Below are positions 34,343-45,267 of a stretch of 64,000 bases of DNA, one piece after another. The notes beneath the pieces are model-generated. The model did no database searches. It was not told the origin of the DNA and saw only the letters and a list, made by a program, of their open reading frames with translations. The position numbers and the translations under genes were made by a program. Each line of letters starts with the position of its first letter. Position 1 is the stretch's first letter. Source of the DNA: Paragonimus skrjabini miyazakii (taxonomy: Eukaryota; Platyhelminthes; Trematoda; Plagiorchiida; Troglotrematidae); the NCBI GenBank assembly GCA_014338405.1, contig JTDE01003459.1:13910-77909 (forward strand). Reading direction: 5' to 3'.

Positions 34343-35689
34343 ACAGCGTTTAACTCATAGGAACTAGTGTGCTGTACATTTTGTTATGTGGTTATGTAAT
34401 TGTTGCTCCACGGTTGTTTTCCTTACATATATGATCAAACCGTACTGAAGAGCAGTACCCTGTGATGAGAAATCGGTAGTTATTTTTGATGTGAACAACC
34501 TTAGTTTGCTCGCTAAATGAAGTGTCCCTGCAATTGTTGAAGCCTCCTTTTATTAGTTGGCTTCTTATATTCGGTATCCTTCAGCGTTTTTACACAATGG
34601 ACTATGGAGATGCAAGTGACGATATGTGAACAAATAAATTTAGGGAATAGACTTTGTGTCCACAGGATTATGGTTAACAAGACTATACCAGTATAAGCTC
34701 ACGCTAATTGAGCTAGTTTCTTGTTTAATTCACTTGCAGTTAAGGTTGAGAAACCACACCTTTCAGAAATGAAATAAATATTTTGCGGCGCCAGAGCGTT
34801 TCAAGAAGAAACTACTCGATAGACTGCAACAAATAAATGGACCAAAAAAGCACCGATGCACAGTCGCATGTAAAGTTTTACCGTATTAACCAACCCCGCA
34901 CGGATAAAGTGTTTCCGAAACGTGACGAAGGTGCTTTTTGTTCTTCAATGGCGCATTGTGAACAATCCACGTAATCGCTGGTTGTGGGCGGGGTGGTATA
35001 GTTGACTGCAAAAGCTTAATATGGCTGATATGCGTAGTTATGAAGGCCTTGCGGTTAAATGCCAACAACGGAATCTAATATTTTGTCCTAGCTCACTTAG
35101 TTGCTGAGTAGCCTTAGCCAGGCATCAAAATATCAATCCTTCCGACATTACCTATTGAATTTGCATTCAAGTTAGAAACTGAACTAACTTTTCGTTTCAG
35201 AATGTTTGAGATGCTGGCTTTGCCCGATCACCAAATGAAGCAACTTGCTGCCTATCGCACCTCAGTCAGGGAGCTCCGTTAACCTATCTTTCGACTACCC
35301 ATCACCATCACAATTATCCCGTTTCAGGACAAGATCCTGTATCGACAGGACGCGAAAACTAATTCCAGTTTATTCGTGGTGAAGAATGTCCATAAGCTGG
35401 TATCCTTTAACATTTTTGTCATCACGTACAAGCCGCCTCGATACCTGTCATCTGCACCGCTGTGTAATAGTGACAAGCGAAAGCTGGCACTGGTGGACAA
35501 CCTGCTGTGGACCCCCTGTATAAAAGGAAAAGTAACCGATTACATCTTTATCATCGTTGTCAGGTGGGTCAGAAAAGCTGACCCAAGCTTACCAAGCATT
35601 GCAATGTCATCACCTCAGGAACACAGGAAACAACGGTGCCAAAAGAGATGATTTACATAGAACTCTCGTGTCTAGATGACGGCTGGTCA
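34343..35689. other. No certain feature; may include the 5' part of PLE D
   Basis: The frame 35376-35651 is open but has no recognisable RT motif. Some phrases at 35160-35200 faintly resemble PLE palm sequence, too weakly to call. Confidence 0.3.
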
Positions 35690-36155
35690 ACAATGACACA
35701 AAGACGTCTAACAGTTGCTGCATCCATATCCTAGAACGCTGCAGAACTATGTGTAATACAGCAATTCAGGGTCTTACCAGCCTCCTCGGCTACGAAAAAT
35801 AGCCTACGTTTGTCACATCCCATTGTATGTACAAATATTCGTGTAGCTGCAGTATGAACTACCTAGAGAGGACAAACTGACAGCTAGCTTCTTGTATCAA
35901 GGAGCGCGTTTCCATGTGGCTAAAACCACAACTATAATCGCCAGACGCGTGCACAGAGGCCGATGGACGGGACCCAGTGTCATCAATAGCAAAACACAAT
36001 CCAAGCAAGACACCGAGTCAAGATTTGTGACGTATTCTCTGTGATATTTCGAAGCCATCGGAAACGCATCCCCAGTTTGCTGAGTCTTCGGTTACCAGAC
36101 ATCAACATTCCTCCCTGTGTGTTCTAAAACAGCTTAGGTTGACGTTGTGGCTGCC
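35690..36155 (+). pseudogene. PLE relic D (linker, GIY-YIG and C-terminal tail)
   Basis: NAAELCVIQQFRVLPA, then in another register YKYSCSCSMNYLERTN and LASCIKERVSMWL, a GIY-YIG core in which YIG is YLE. After it come SSIAKH and, near 36070-36150, AESSVTRHQHSSLCVLKQL, the conserved C-terminal block. At least three frameshifts and several stops occur. No RT was recognised upstream, so this is a 5'-truncated copy, the usual outcome of PLE insertion. Confidence 0.6.
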
Positions 36156-36376
36156 CCGGTAGTCAGCATCCCCATATTTCGACACTTCGTTTCTGTGTCA
36201 GTCTGCATAATGCTTCAACTTAGTTACATGTCTATGCGTGATCAAAATGTGCGAAATGTTGCTTCAGAGAACACTACATGATTTGCGTCTTCTTACTGTT
36301 TTATTCAAGTTCGTGTGAAGTAAACACGGCTGACATATATCCGTAGCTTTTAGGAGTTTGAAATACACCATTCAGG

Positions 36377-36560
36377 TACCCTCTTTCAAACGGAAGCACT
36401 CAATTCGAATCTCACTGCTGTTAGATCCAAGCGCGGTCGGGATTTGAACTCTGGTCAATGTCTTAATGAGACAATCGTGTTGGACACTACGCCATTGTTC
36501 TCATATTAGGCATAATCAAACTATCGCATCCAAACCCTCAATCACATCTACTGGTAAGCA
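36377..36560 (-). repeat. SINE-1 copy, diverged
   Basis: CTTTCAAACGGAAGCACTC, the reverse B box GGGATTTGAACTCTGG, TGAGACAATCGTGTTG and CACTACGCCATTGTTCTC match the SINE-1 body and head. The tail is missing. Confidence 0.58.
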
Positions 36561-36757
36561 TTGCTCACAAACATAAACGAGCAAACATTTGTTCGCATAT
36601 TCCCGAATGGCTTGATACGCAAATATCTGCATTGAATACTAAGATAAAAGCTAGCGGATAGCAATTAACGTCATCAATAACGGAGCCTGCAATCCAAACA
36701 GGGCATGGACAGAGATCCTGGCTCATTCTCTAAGTAATACATACAATAGTTAAAACT

Positions 36758-36857
36758 NNNNNNNNNNNNNNNNNNNNNNNNNNNNNNNNNNNNNNNNNNN
36801 NNNNNNNNNNNNNNNNNNNNNNNNNNNNNNNNNNNNNNNNNNNNNNNNNNNNNNNNN
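36758..36857. other. Assembly gap, 100 N
   Basis: A second run of exactly 100 N. Unlike the first, its flanks do not match a repeat seen elsewhere here, so the missing sequence cannot be estimated. Confidence 0.98.
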
Positions 36858-37884
36858 AGAGTTTGGGGATACGATTGATTACATACAATTTTGGGCATAA
36901 CTGAGTGGGCGTGGACTAATCGTGACAGACGCACGCCTGGCTGTCTCTACGCACAGAACTTTTACATCGTTGCATTCGCTTACTGATATTGAGCTTCTGG
37001 CTAACAAGGGCTGAATGCCAGTAATTTTTAAATTTTGATTGTCACATGAGGTTATCTAACTCCCGTGATTTCAACTGTATAGGTATCATAACTTAAGAAT
37101 CATGTAATGTCGTACAAAAGAAAGACAGTGCAAGTGGTATTAGTTCATCTTGAGAAAAACAGTGCTTTTGTACTGTCGTACTAATAATGAGTCGACCCGT
37201 AATGGGTAAAGGTGATGCAACCACCCTTTTTGTACACACTGCTGAAACGTTCCTTCAAGTGATATTGATTAGTCGTCTGCCTACAAAATTACTGTCTATT
37301 CTCACAAAATGAAGATGATACTCTTCCATAACCAACTCCTTCTTGCTCAGTATTTTCCACAGTAAATCTTTTTAAAGAAGATAATATATATGTATATTTG
37401 AGCTACAGAATTAAGCACACGGCGACGCAGCTCCTAGATAAACGCCTGAATAATCTTTTATGATAATTTTCTGTGATTTGCGTTAAATCATTGTAGTAAG
37501 TCTCCTACCGTATCAGAAATGTAACTCTGTTTTTATTTAAAGACTGCCATTCCAGCCATTCAGTTTGTGTCGGATCTTTGTCGGCTAGTCTGCCAAACTA
37601 ACTAGAGATGTAATAACTCTGATGAACACGTAGATAGATAAAAGGCATTCAACGAAGTTCACGGAATCAATCGTTAAACAAAAATGAGGAAAAATTAAAC
37701 TAAAAGCAGTTAAGTTTACAGTAAAGAAATCTCCCACTGCTCATCAGTATTCGAATTCCGGTATGGCAGCTTCCAGTTGCGCATATCGCATTTAGCCTTG
37801 AAAATGGACGGCTTTGTTCACCGCCAATATTTCCTTCCTATATACACTGCATGTATAGGTTCATATCAGGATACTGTCTATTAA
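36858..37884. other. No recognised feature
   Basis: AT-rich 5' flank of PLE B. No second hammerhead was found here, although PLEs often carry terminal repeats at both ends. Confidence 0.35.
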
Positions 37885-39951
37885 ACGCCTTAACATAACT
37901 CCGATCAACAGCCGGTACGCTGTCACAAAGCAACAAATACAGTCACTAAGAGAAATTAAATCAAAAACTGTAGTAATACTTAAGCCAGATAAGGGCTCCG
38001 GTGCAGTCATTTTAGACAGGGACGCGTATGTGTAGAAGATGCTGTCACTACTAGAGGACCAAACAAAGTTTCAACAAATCGACACAGTGGACAACGTCAC
38101 TGAAATAGAAAATTGCATAGGACGGCATCTTCAACTTCTCTTACAACTGCACATAATCGATGATGTGACATACAAATCCCTTAAATCGTGTGGGTCGTCG
38201 TCAGATCAGTTCTACGGTCACCCTAAAACACACTAGTCCGGAAGGCTTCTTAGACCTATCCTGGCAATGACAAATTCTCCGTACCATAAACTGTCACGCC
38301 GGTTAATCACTATCTTAAATCCTTGAAAACAAAAGTTTCAGGCACATTCCCTTAAGGATTCTTTTGTACTGACCAGTGACTTAGACAACATCTGTCTTGC
38401 TAATGAGTTGATATATTCCATAGACATACAGTCGCTGTTCACGAATGTCCCGTTACATGAGAAAATTGACTATATTTGTGAGCTTGTTGAAACGAGCGAT
38501 ACTACTTTACCTCTGCCCAGTGATATTCCGAGGGAAGCCTTATTGTTATTCACTGTTAACGTCAACCTCCGTTTTCTTGATCGGTGTCACAACCAAATAA
38601 ATGGGGTATACATGGGAAGTCTTTTGAGGTCTATCCTAGTTGACTTTTTCATGTTAAGGATTGGACGAGAGTTAGCCACGGACGTAGCGAGTCTGTCATA
38701 ATACAAACGCCACGTTAATGATAAACTAATGTTGTGGGCCAAGAACGCGGATGGCACAAGGGTTATTTATTCAAGAAAGTAACACATGGGTTAAGCGCTT
38801 AAACAAGACCACAAACAAAAACACTCAGTTTCATACGGTACTCAGCCCAAATCGTCCCGGTTGCCATAAATGCCAATGCTCCGCTTCTTCACGTAGCAAG
38901 GATCATTTTGTGCGATTCTGCACTCCGATATTTTTCCCCGTATCTTTCCAACGGCTACTTCGGTGTCAAAATGTATGCTCTGGCCTCACTACTGAATAGT
39001 AGTCGTGTGAGTAGTATACCACGATCGCTCATCCTCAGTACACTAATGTTCAACCGGTCCAAACATGCAATAAATAACCTAGTGCAGCGCTTAAATAGTT
39101 GTCATCCCAGCATGGGGGTAACGTGTGAATTTGGGAGTGATAATTGTTTGCCGTTTCTAGACATACTCATAAGCCGCCGGGAAGATTGCTGTATTGAAAG
39201 GGCTACTGATAGAAAACCGAAGTGGCCTAGTCAATACATAAAGTTTAGTAGTTTCACACCGGTCCATCAAAAGCGCGCAGTAGTGAATAGACTATCAAAA
39301 TGCGCAAGGCGAATCTGTACACACGACAGTCTTATGGGGGAATTAGACTGCACTACGATCGAACGGCTATCCAGAATGGTTCCTAGAAAGGCACAGTAGG
39401 TTGAAACCGCCATCCGAACAGGTGGTCACTGTAAGAAAGAAGAAGGTTGATATAGAATAGCCTTTTAAAGGCGATTACAGTATGCATCAAACAACGCACA
39501 GACTGATGAATTCGATTAAAGGAACATTTAACGCAGCCAAACTTTGTATATTAGCTCGAACCCAGAAGCTGTCTGTACTTTCAATCAAAGAAGATCAGCC
39601 TGTCGGTGCTATTTCATATTGTTCCTACCAATTTAAGTATGACTGCAGAGAATGTTACATGGGCAGAACCGAGAGATGCTTAATTTTCAGAGTGGAGGAA
39701 TATTTGCTTAAATGGGTGCGGAACTCTGAACGACAGTGTCGTTAAAACGCGCAAACAATCAGTGTCCGCAGTCGCAAGACATCCTGACCACTGGTCACGT
39801 CATCGACCCGGCTTGTGCATTCAGAATCTTATTACGTCATCCCAATCCAGAACTCTTGCAGTTTGCCGAGGCTGTTGTAATCAATCGACTGAAGCCGGCC
39901 CTGTGTGTCCAGAAAAAATTGTTGTTGAGCTTGACTCTGCCCTGGACTTAG
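37885..39951 (+). pseudogene. PLE B: nearly complete but decayed RT / GIY-YIG element
   Basis: The longest PLE here, with domains in order. N-terminal block: LREIKSKTVVILKPDKGSGA, with a TAG just before KMLSLLEDQTKFQQI. QFYGHPKTH is followed by a TAG, then GRLLRPILAMTNSPYHKL. RT motif A: YSIDIQSLFTNVPL (38417 on). Then FLDRCHNQINGVYMGS and a mutated palm (HVNDKL where YVDD is expected, about 38710). About 300 bases (38750-39055) do not fit and may be an insertion. LVQRLNSCHPSMGVTCEF, NCLPFLDILISRRED and FSSFTPVHQKRAVVNRLS resume the palm and thumb. GIY-YIG core: CRECYMGRTERCLIFRVEEY (39647 on). After a frameshift: ILTTGHVIDPACAFRILLRH and ALCVQKKLLLSLTLPW, then the stop. The catalytic box is lost, so the copy cannot move itself. 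A hammerhead lies 87 bases past the stop. Confidence 0.92.
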
Positions 39952-40037
39952 TGACCTTTCCTAACCCATCACTCGACTATCCATCATATCCACCCCTAAC
40001 TGTCCGATACAAAATCCGTTTCATATTGTTGTAAATT

Positions 40038-40076
40038 TGGTACTGATGAATCAGTACGAAATACTTGCATCTACCA
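40038..40076 (+). ncRNA. Hammerhead ribozyme of PLE B, slightly decayed
   Basis: Stem I strands TGGTA (40038-40042) and TACCA (40072-40076) pair over 5 bp. The core is CTGATGA (40043-40049), stem II region ATCAGTAC, GAAA (40058-40061), stem III TACTTGCA (40062-40069), then TC with cleavage expected after 40071. All invariant core bases are present. The closing pair of stem II is A-C and stem III has one A-C mismatch, both one transition away from pairing. Short stem III is typical of PLE hammerheads, which are thought to act better as dimers. Activity is probably weak. Confidence 0.7.
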
Positions 40077-40423
40077 CTTTTCCTGTTCTAACGGTTCTGT
40101 TCAAGCTCTGTAAGTGACTACCTTGTAGTCGATGGGGTTGTGGTTATCATATTGGATCATCCTGCACTTCTAGCTCAGTCAAAAATGAAGGTGAACCCTG
40201 AACAATGTAAATTTCAGAGTAGGTGCTTTTACTTGGAGCTATTCTCCAGGAAACCAAACTTAATGCAAAAACTAAGATCGGTTACGTGTGATGGAATGTA
40301 AGTAGCAATTTCCACCGACAGCATTAATGTCACTTCCATAGAATAATTGTCTGGGTTATTCAGAATTTGGGCAGCAGGATTTTCGTGATAGAGAAGTTAA
40401 ACTACGAATCACTGTTTTCAAGT
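40077..40423. other. No recognised feature
   Basis: Spacer between the PLE B hammerhead and the foldback element. Nothing recognised. Confidence 0.3.
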
Positions 40424-40848
40424 GAGATCTAAATGTGAAAAGTCAGGGCTTCGGCTGGATTCGAACCAGCGGCAGAAACACCATGCCTCAACGCGGCAAG
40501 CGCTCTACCAGCTTAGCTACGAGGCCACGCCGGGAGCTCGGAAATTTCACATTTGGACTCGGCTACACACCCGTCCCACTGTCTCATATGGAATCCACCA
40601 AATTATCCAGAGGATCGTCTGCCCCGGCAGAATTTCTCAGACAGTTCACGCTGGAATCCACCAACGCCACTGTTGAACATAGAATTTGTATTACTAATAA
40701 GTAGTGTAACAGATTTATGAATTTAGATGAGAGCGCTTTTTGAGTTCTTGCCGAAAATTTTAATACAGTGCTGTACAGTCGGGTAACAGCACACATAGCA
40801 ACACTTATGCTGATGATTCGAATCCAGCCGAAGCCCGACTCTTCACAA
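40424..40848 (-). repeat. Foldback element with an internal tRNA-like unit (copy A)
   Basis: On the minus strand, 40526-40446 reads as a tRNA-like unit: GGCCTCGTAGCTAAGCTGGT (A box), T arm GCTGG-TTCGAAT-CCAGC (B box), and an acceptor pairing with one mismatch. The anticodon arm does not fold normally, so it is not a working tRNA. AAATGTGAAA at 40431-40440 is mirrored by TTTCACATTT (40545-40554), enclosing the tRNA-like unit in a stem. A second mirror, GGGCTTCGGCTGGATTCGAA (40446-40465), recurs inverted at 40817-40836, with similar flanks extending it to about 31 bases. A related copy lies at 54308. Confidence 0.72.
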
Positions 40849-41204
40849 GTTGTTCGCTTCCTGATGGACAGGTCTGATGTACTGCTCAACAATAATACAA
40901 TCATATTGGTTAGTAGCTGCCTCGGCGGATATCGGTGTTAGCTGGTCGAGGTAGCCCAATCATTACAGTCCACCCCGCGGAAGGTTCAGTTAACACTAGG
41001 TACACGAATGGACCACGTCACGACTGACGAATTTATTACGCTTACTAGTTGCGTGAGTTTACAGTAGTTTTTCCCCCTGTCGTTGGTTTTATGCAGCGTT
41101 AAGTGTGTAATATTTCTCTGGACAGATCAGTATACACTATGTGATCTTAAGCCGCACTTATCACCTCTGCATGTCATTACTGACGATGAGGTTGTAAACC
41201 TGAA
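40849..41204. other. No certain feature
   Basis: 40915-41100 is somewhat GC-richer. Decayed N-terminal PLE C sequence may begin near 41150. Confidence 0.3.
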
Positions 41205-42284
41205 TTGGAACACTATATTATAATGGTTAGAAGAGATAAATATTTATACAAACTGCGTATAGCAACACCGAGGATGAGAGGTCCACCAAAAACCCATAAG
41301 ACGGGTATCCCACTACGACCGATATTATCCATGGACAACTCGGCATACCACAAACTGGCGCGATGGTTAGCGAACATCCTTAAGCCCGTTCGTGATTTAT
41401 TATCCCCCAATTGTGTTCGTAGTTCTTTTGAGTTAGCAGAAATTTTGGAGAACAATTCAGTAAGCCCACAGATGATGTACTCGGTCGATGTAGACTCTTT
41501 ATTTACTAATGTACCGCTGCGTAAAACCGTTGAATTTTTGTGATTTTATTTTAGTCAAAATGTAAATGTGGGCATTCCATTAAATCTTCTCAAGGATCTC
41601 ATTTTTGCCTGTACAGAAAACATTCCGTTTGAGTTCGAAGGTGTTAACTATAGACAGATTGATGGTGTAGCCATGGGTAGCCCACTGGTCCTCATATTGG
41701 CGGATGTATTTTTGGGAATGCTTGAAAGGCAATTTCAAGAAAGGATTTTGGGGGTCCTGCTTTACAAATGTTACGTGGATGACATTTTCGTTTTTACTGA
41801 TGAATGTGCTTTTACTTCATTTTATAACTATTTGAACTCCCTCCACCCAAACCTCTCTGTATCTTATGAGGTGGAAGTTAATAATTGCTTGCCGTTCTTA
41901 GACATTCTTATAACAAGACGTCAAGATGGTACATTACAACGATCTGTTTATCGCAAGCCAACTTAAAGTGGAAAATATTTGTAGTTCTCCATCTTCGCGT
42001 TAATTGCTTATAAACCAATGGCTGAGCACATTCCTAAGGGGTTATCAACGGCAATCTCAAAAAACGACCTATTGACGGTAACAAGCTCGAAGGCCCCGGC
42101 TTCATCGATCGCCAAACACATTTTAGCAACCGGTCACCTAGTTGACCCTGTTAAATCGTTCAAGATATTGTTACATAATCGCAACCCGAAACTGTTAATG
42201 ATTAGCGAGGCAATGCTCATCAAACAACATCGGCCAGTTTTGTGTGCTCATAAGGCGCTGACGCAATCAATCTCCTTGCCGTGA
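41205..42284 (+). pseudogene. PLE C: best preserved copy, internal deletion between RT and GIY-YIG
   Basis: One frame from 41205 runs through MRGPPKTHKTGIPLRPILS, NSAYHKLARWLANILKPV and RT motif A (MYSVDVDSLFTNVPL). A TGA at 41541-41543 interrupts it, then LLKDLIFACTENIPFEFEG, YRQIDGVAMGSPL and ILADVFLGMLER follow, with catalytic YVDDIFVF (Asp pair at 41778-41783). NCLPFLDILITRRQDGTLQR ends at a TAA at 41967. About 50 bases later a new frame enters directly at AEHIPKGLSTAI, the end of the GIY-YIG core, then SSIAKHILATGHLVDPVKSF and VLCAHKALTQSISLP. The thumb, linker and the GIY and YIG catalytic boxes are missing, a deletion I put at roughly 600 bases from PLE B spacing. The N-terminal region is truncated. 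A complete hammerhead follows 106 bases after the stop. Confidence 0.92.
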
Positions 42285-42385
42285 AATTGATTGAACTATT
42301 AGAACGTGAAAGATCAGAACTATGTGGTTGGTTCGTTCAATTGGTGTTGCTATACGCAGTTTGTATAAAAATTGCTAGTTTTACG

Positions 42386-42432
42386 TTGGCGACTGATGAG
42401 AGTAAATCGAAATGTTAACATCTCGCGACATA
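42386..42432 (+). ncRNA. Hammerhead ribozyme of PLE C, complete core
   Basis: Stem I GCGA (42390-42393) pairs with TCGC (42424-42427). The core is CTGATGA (42394-42400). Stem II is GA/TC with loop GTAAA (42401-42409). GAAA (42410-42413) is followed by stem III TGTTAACA (42414-42421), a palindrome closing on a tiny loop, and TC, with cleavage expected after 42423. Beyond the 4-bp stem I the strands diverge and then can pair again, as in type I hammerheads where an internal loop contacts the stem II loop. Every invariant position matches. Hammerheads of this form are known from PLEs of other animals and are thought to process element RNA. Confidence 0.88.
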
Positions 42433-45103
42433 TGTCTTCTCTCTGTTCTGACTAAGTTTAGGTCATCCAACAGCGCAACTCGTTGCTTATGTTTGAAATA
42501 GACGTACTTATGCATACAGATTTATTCTTAAAGCATGACAGATAAATGTATGTTATTGTAACTTTCATGGTCGGTTAAATATGATCTCAGTTTGTTGTTT
42601 CCAAACCTGTTGAACAGTTTACATTCAGTAATATACAGAAGGTTTCACAAAGCGACATGTTATTGGTCCTAAACAAATTGTCTTCCATTCAACGCCGGTC
42701 GTGTGAAACTGTATTGCTCAATGTCTCAGTTTTTATTATCAGTGTAACAAAGTTTTGGTACACTTATTTAAGCGCCACCCCTGTTAATTTCAGGGGATAG
42801 TGTTGTGGAAATTAACTTTTTGTTGCCCACAGCTAACTTATGGGTAAAGATCATTGATTCAGTGCGATAGGTCCAAATCGACACAACCTTAAAGTGCGTC
42901 GCAGTACAAAAACACCCTGACTTAGAGGTTCATCATATAGACGAATGAATTAGGGACTGTAAGGCGTCATGACCAAAACAAAATCCTCAAACGAAATGGA
43001 ATACGCAACCCGATATTGACAAAAACCAAAACTGATATTTATCTTCCGCTGAACAAAGCATGTGGTCGGTAGGGTTAAATAAACAACCTAGCGTTGTTTG
43101 TCACTTCTAGTTTCCGTTATATTTCAGGAGGATGTTTTGAATTGGACGTCGCCTTTCAGCTTTTCTGACTTAGTGAGGACCGTAGTCGATGTCAACCAGT
43201 CAGATTGGTGACTGTCGAAAATTAGAAATACGAGAATACCTTAGATTACAGCCGTAGTTCACTCACTGGGCTCAGCGTTGTGTTGTTATGTTACCAACCT
43301 CGCCGTAATTTCAGATGGCCAGCTTTCACTTGGAATAGCGTATATTAAAGGAATGAAAAACATTTCAAGTTAACCGCACTTTACCGTTATTAAGACAAAC
43401 CCAATTTCGAAAAACCTGGACTTTGTCTTGATTTTAAGGAGCGACAGGAAGAACGTGCAAAAGCGCTGCAAATTCTCTACCAGTTAAGTTACGATAGTCT
43501 GCCGGAAGTTCAGATATTCTGCAGAAATCCTGCTTGGCCAGTCAGTTCGATATATTGTTTGGTGGATTCTACATAACTGTGTTTTGGGTAGATAACTGCG
43601 TTCATATGCAAAGTTTCTATCAAACTGCTTACCGGCAGTAATATTACAAACTTAAAAAGAATTTATTCCAAACGGATAAGGCTAATGTTCAGCCAGGCTA
43701 CTTCGGATACTTGGGTTGGATCTCATAAGGTTGATCGACATCGCTCTTGACAAGATTATTTGATCATTAGAAAAACCGCCATTGACTGGCTTAACACAAG
43801 AGTGCTTTATACATGGTAAGTCGCTTACGATTGTTGTTCCAAACTCAACAAACAAGGTTTGCTTCTGCAAATGGAGTGCAGGGTATAGTGAACACTGTTT
43901 CTAGATAACCGAACGATTACTACACAGTTCATGGATGACTTTCGACAATTCGGGTCTCAATGCCTGAGGTTATAATCTGCAGGTCTGAAACGTAACGTAT
44001 CTTCCTGAAGTGCACATGAAACAAACGATATACATCATATTAAGTCAAACTGGAGAACATCGTTTTGAGTGTTGGTCAATACCACTCTCGAGCTGTTCGC
44101 GCTTGATTAATCAATACGGTAACTTGCTCAAGTGCTTCAGTTCTCAACTTCAGAGGATAGTTCATCAATATATCTTGAAAAGCATTCAGTGGGAAAAACA
44201 TCGCGAACTTCCACATTTTGAAAAATAAGCGGCAAATTTGATGATTAGCTGCGTGAAGTAAGCTATTTGCAAGTAGCTTTAAAATATGTGTGAAACGACG
44301 TGTGAACAATACCGCAATTACTGAAAGTATGCATTAAGCAACACTCTTTGGTCTTGGCTATATACAGTCTTGGGTATACTTAGAAGACAAGGTTAGGTCG
44401 GCACGAAGTAAGTTTATAGAATAACTTATGGAACCGAGATTAAATATATTCATCCTAACACAACGAAATGTGCTGCGAAATTCTCAAGCCTCATTCTGGA
44501 TAGTTCTCAAGAAGTGAATTCTGGAGACCAAAATACTGTAAACTGACGTCATGCAATCCACGGCATGAATGTTGGAATATTTTTTCAACGTTGCGGAAAC
44601 GAATGAAATTATGGCAAGTTATGAAACGCGTGTTAATCAGAGGAATTGCAGTTTACAAATATGACTTATATTGTGCATCGGAAAGAATTTATGTGGGTTT
44701 CAACCTGAGTAGTAGTTTTCGATATAAAGAGTTGGCGAAAAGATCGCTATTGTGAATAGCAATGAAAAATTGATTTCGATCCGTCAGTTAAAGCAGAAAT
44801 ATCAATAACTCATCCATTCATTTTTTAAGTATATTACTAGGATGGTGATGTTACATTCTATAAGAGGACCCACCATAATAGGCAACACTATGTTGACGAT
44901 TTGGCACTCAGTGTTTTGGACGCCTTCAAAGTACCCAAGCGACGTTGTCCCGAGGTTGGTATATTATTAGATTGCACAGATTTATTTGTGATGGAAGTGG
45001 TTTGTGGTTAGGCTGAACAGTTTGCAAAGTATTTTAGGGTGTTACATTATTTGCCTCAGTGTCAACTGAAGTCAATCAATGTCAGCCCAGTAAACCACTT
45101 TAT
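42433..45103. other. No recognised feature
   Basis: Flank of PLE C, AT-rich with short frames. The minus-strand frame 44076-44309 is protein-like, but without domain or clear splice sites I do not call it. Confidence 0.35.
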
Positions 45104-45267
45104 ACAAGTAGATTATTGATGAGTAGTAGGGGATTTTAATTTTCATATAGATTGAACATCACCCACAATTGATCGCAGCTGTCGCATTCCCATACTGGAA
45201 AGTCTATGGGAATGCGACAGCTGCGATCAATTGTGGGTGATGTTCAATCTATATGACAAGTAGATTA
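45104..45267. repeat. Palindromic SINE-1 tail insertion with 12-bp target-site duplication
   Basis: Left arm 45143-45194 and right arm 45205-45256 are perfect inverted copies (52 bp) of the SINE-1 tail, around a 10-base centre CTGGAAAGTC that belongs to the right copy. The whole is flanked by perfect direct repeats ACAAGTAGATTA (45104-45115 and 45256-45267). The direct repeat shows that the inverted pair inserted as one event. Confidence 0.93.

Noticed and set aside
40446..40526. Working tRNA gene on the minus strand
   Set aside because: A and B boxes and T arm are good, but the anticodon arm has no regular 5-bp stem and the unit is embedded in a repeat.
44076..44309. Minus-strand exon candidate (QDILMNYPLKLRTEALEQV)
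   Set aside because: Protein-like, but the splice borders are poor and no domain was recognised; left as an observation only.
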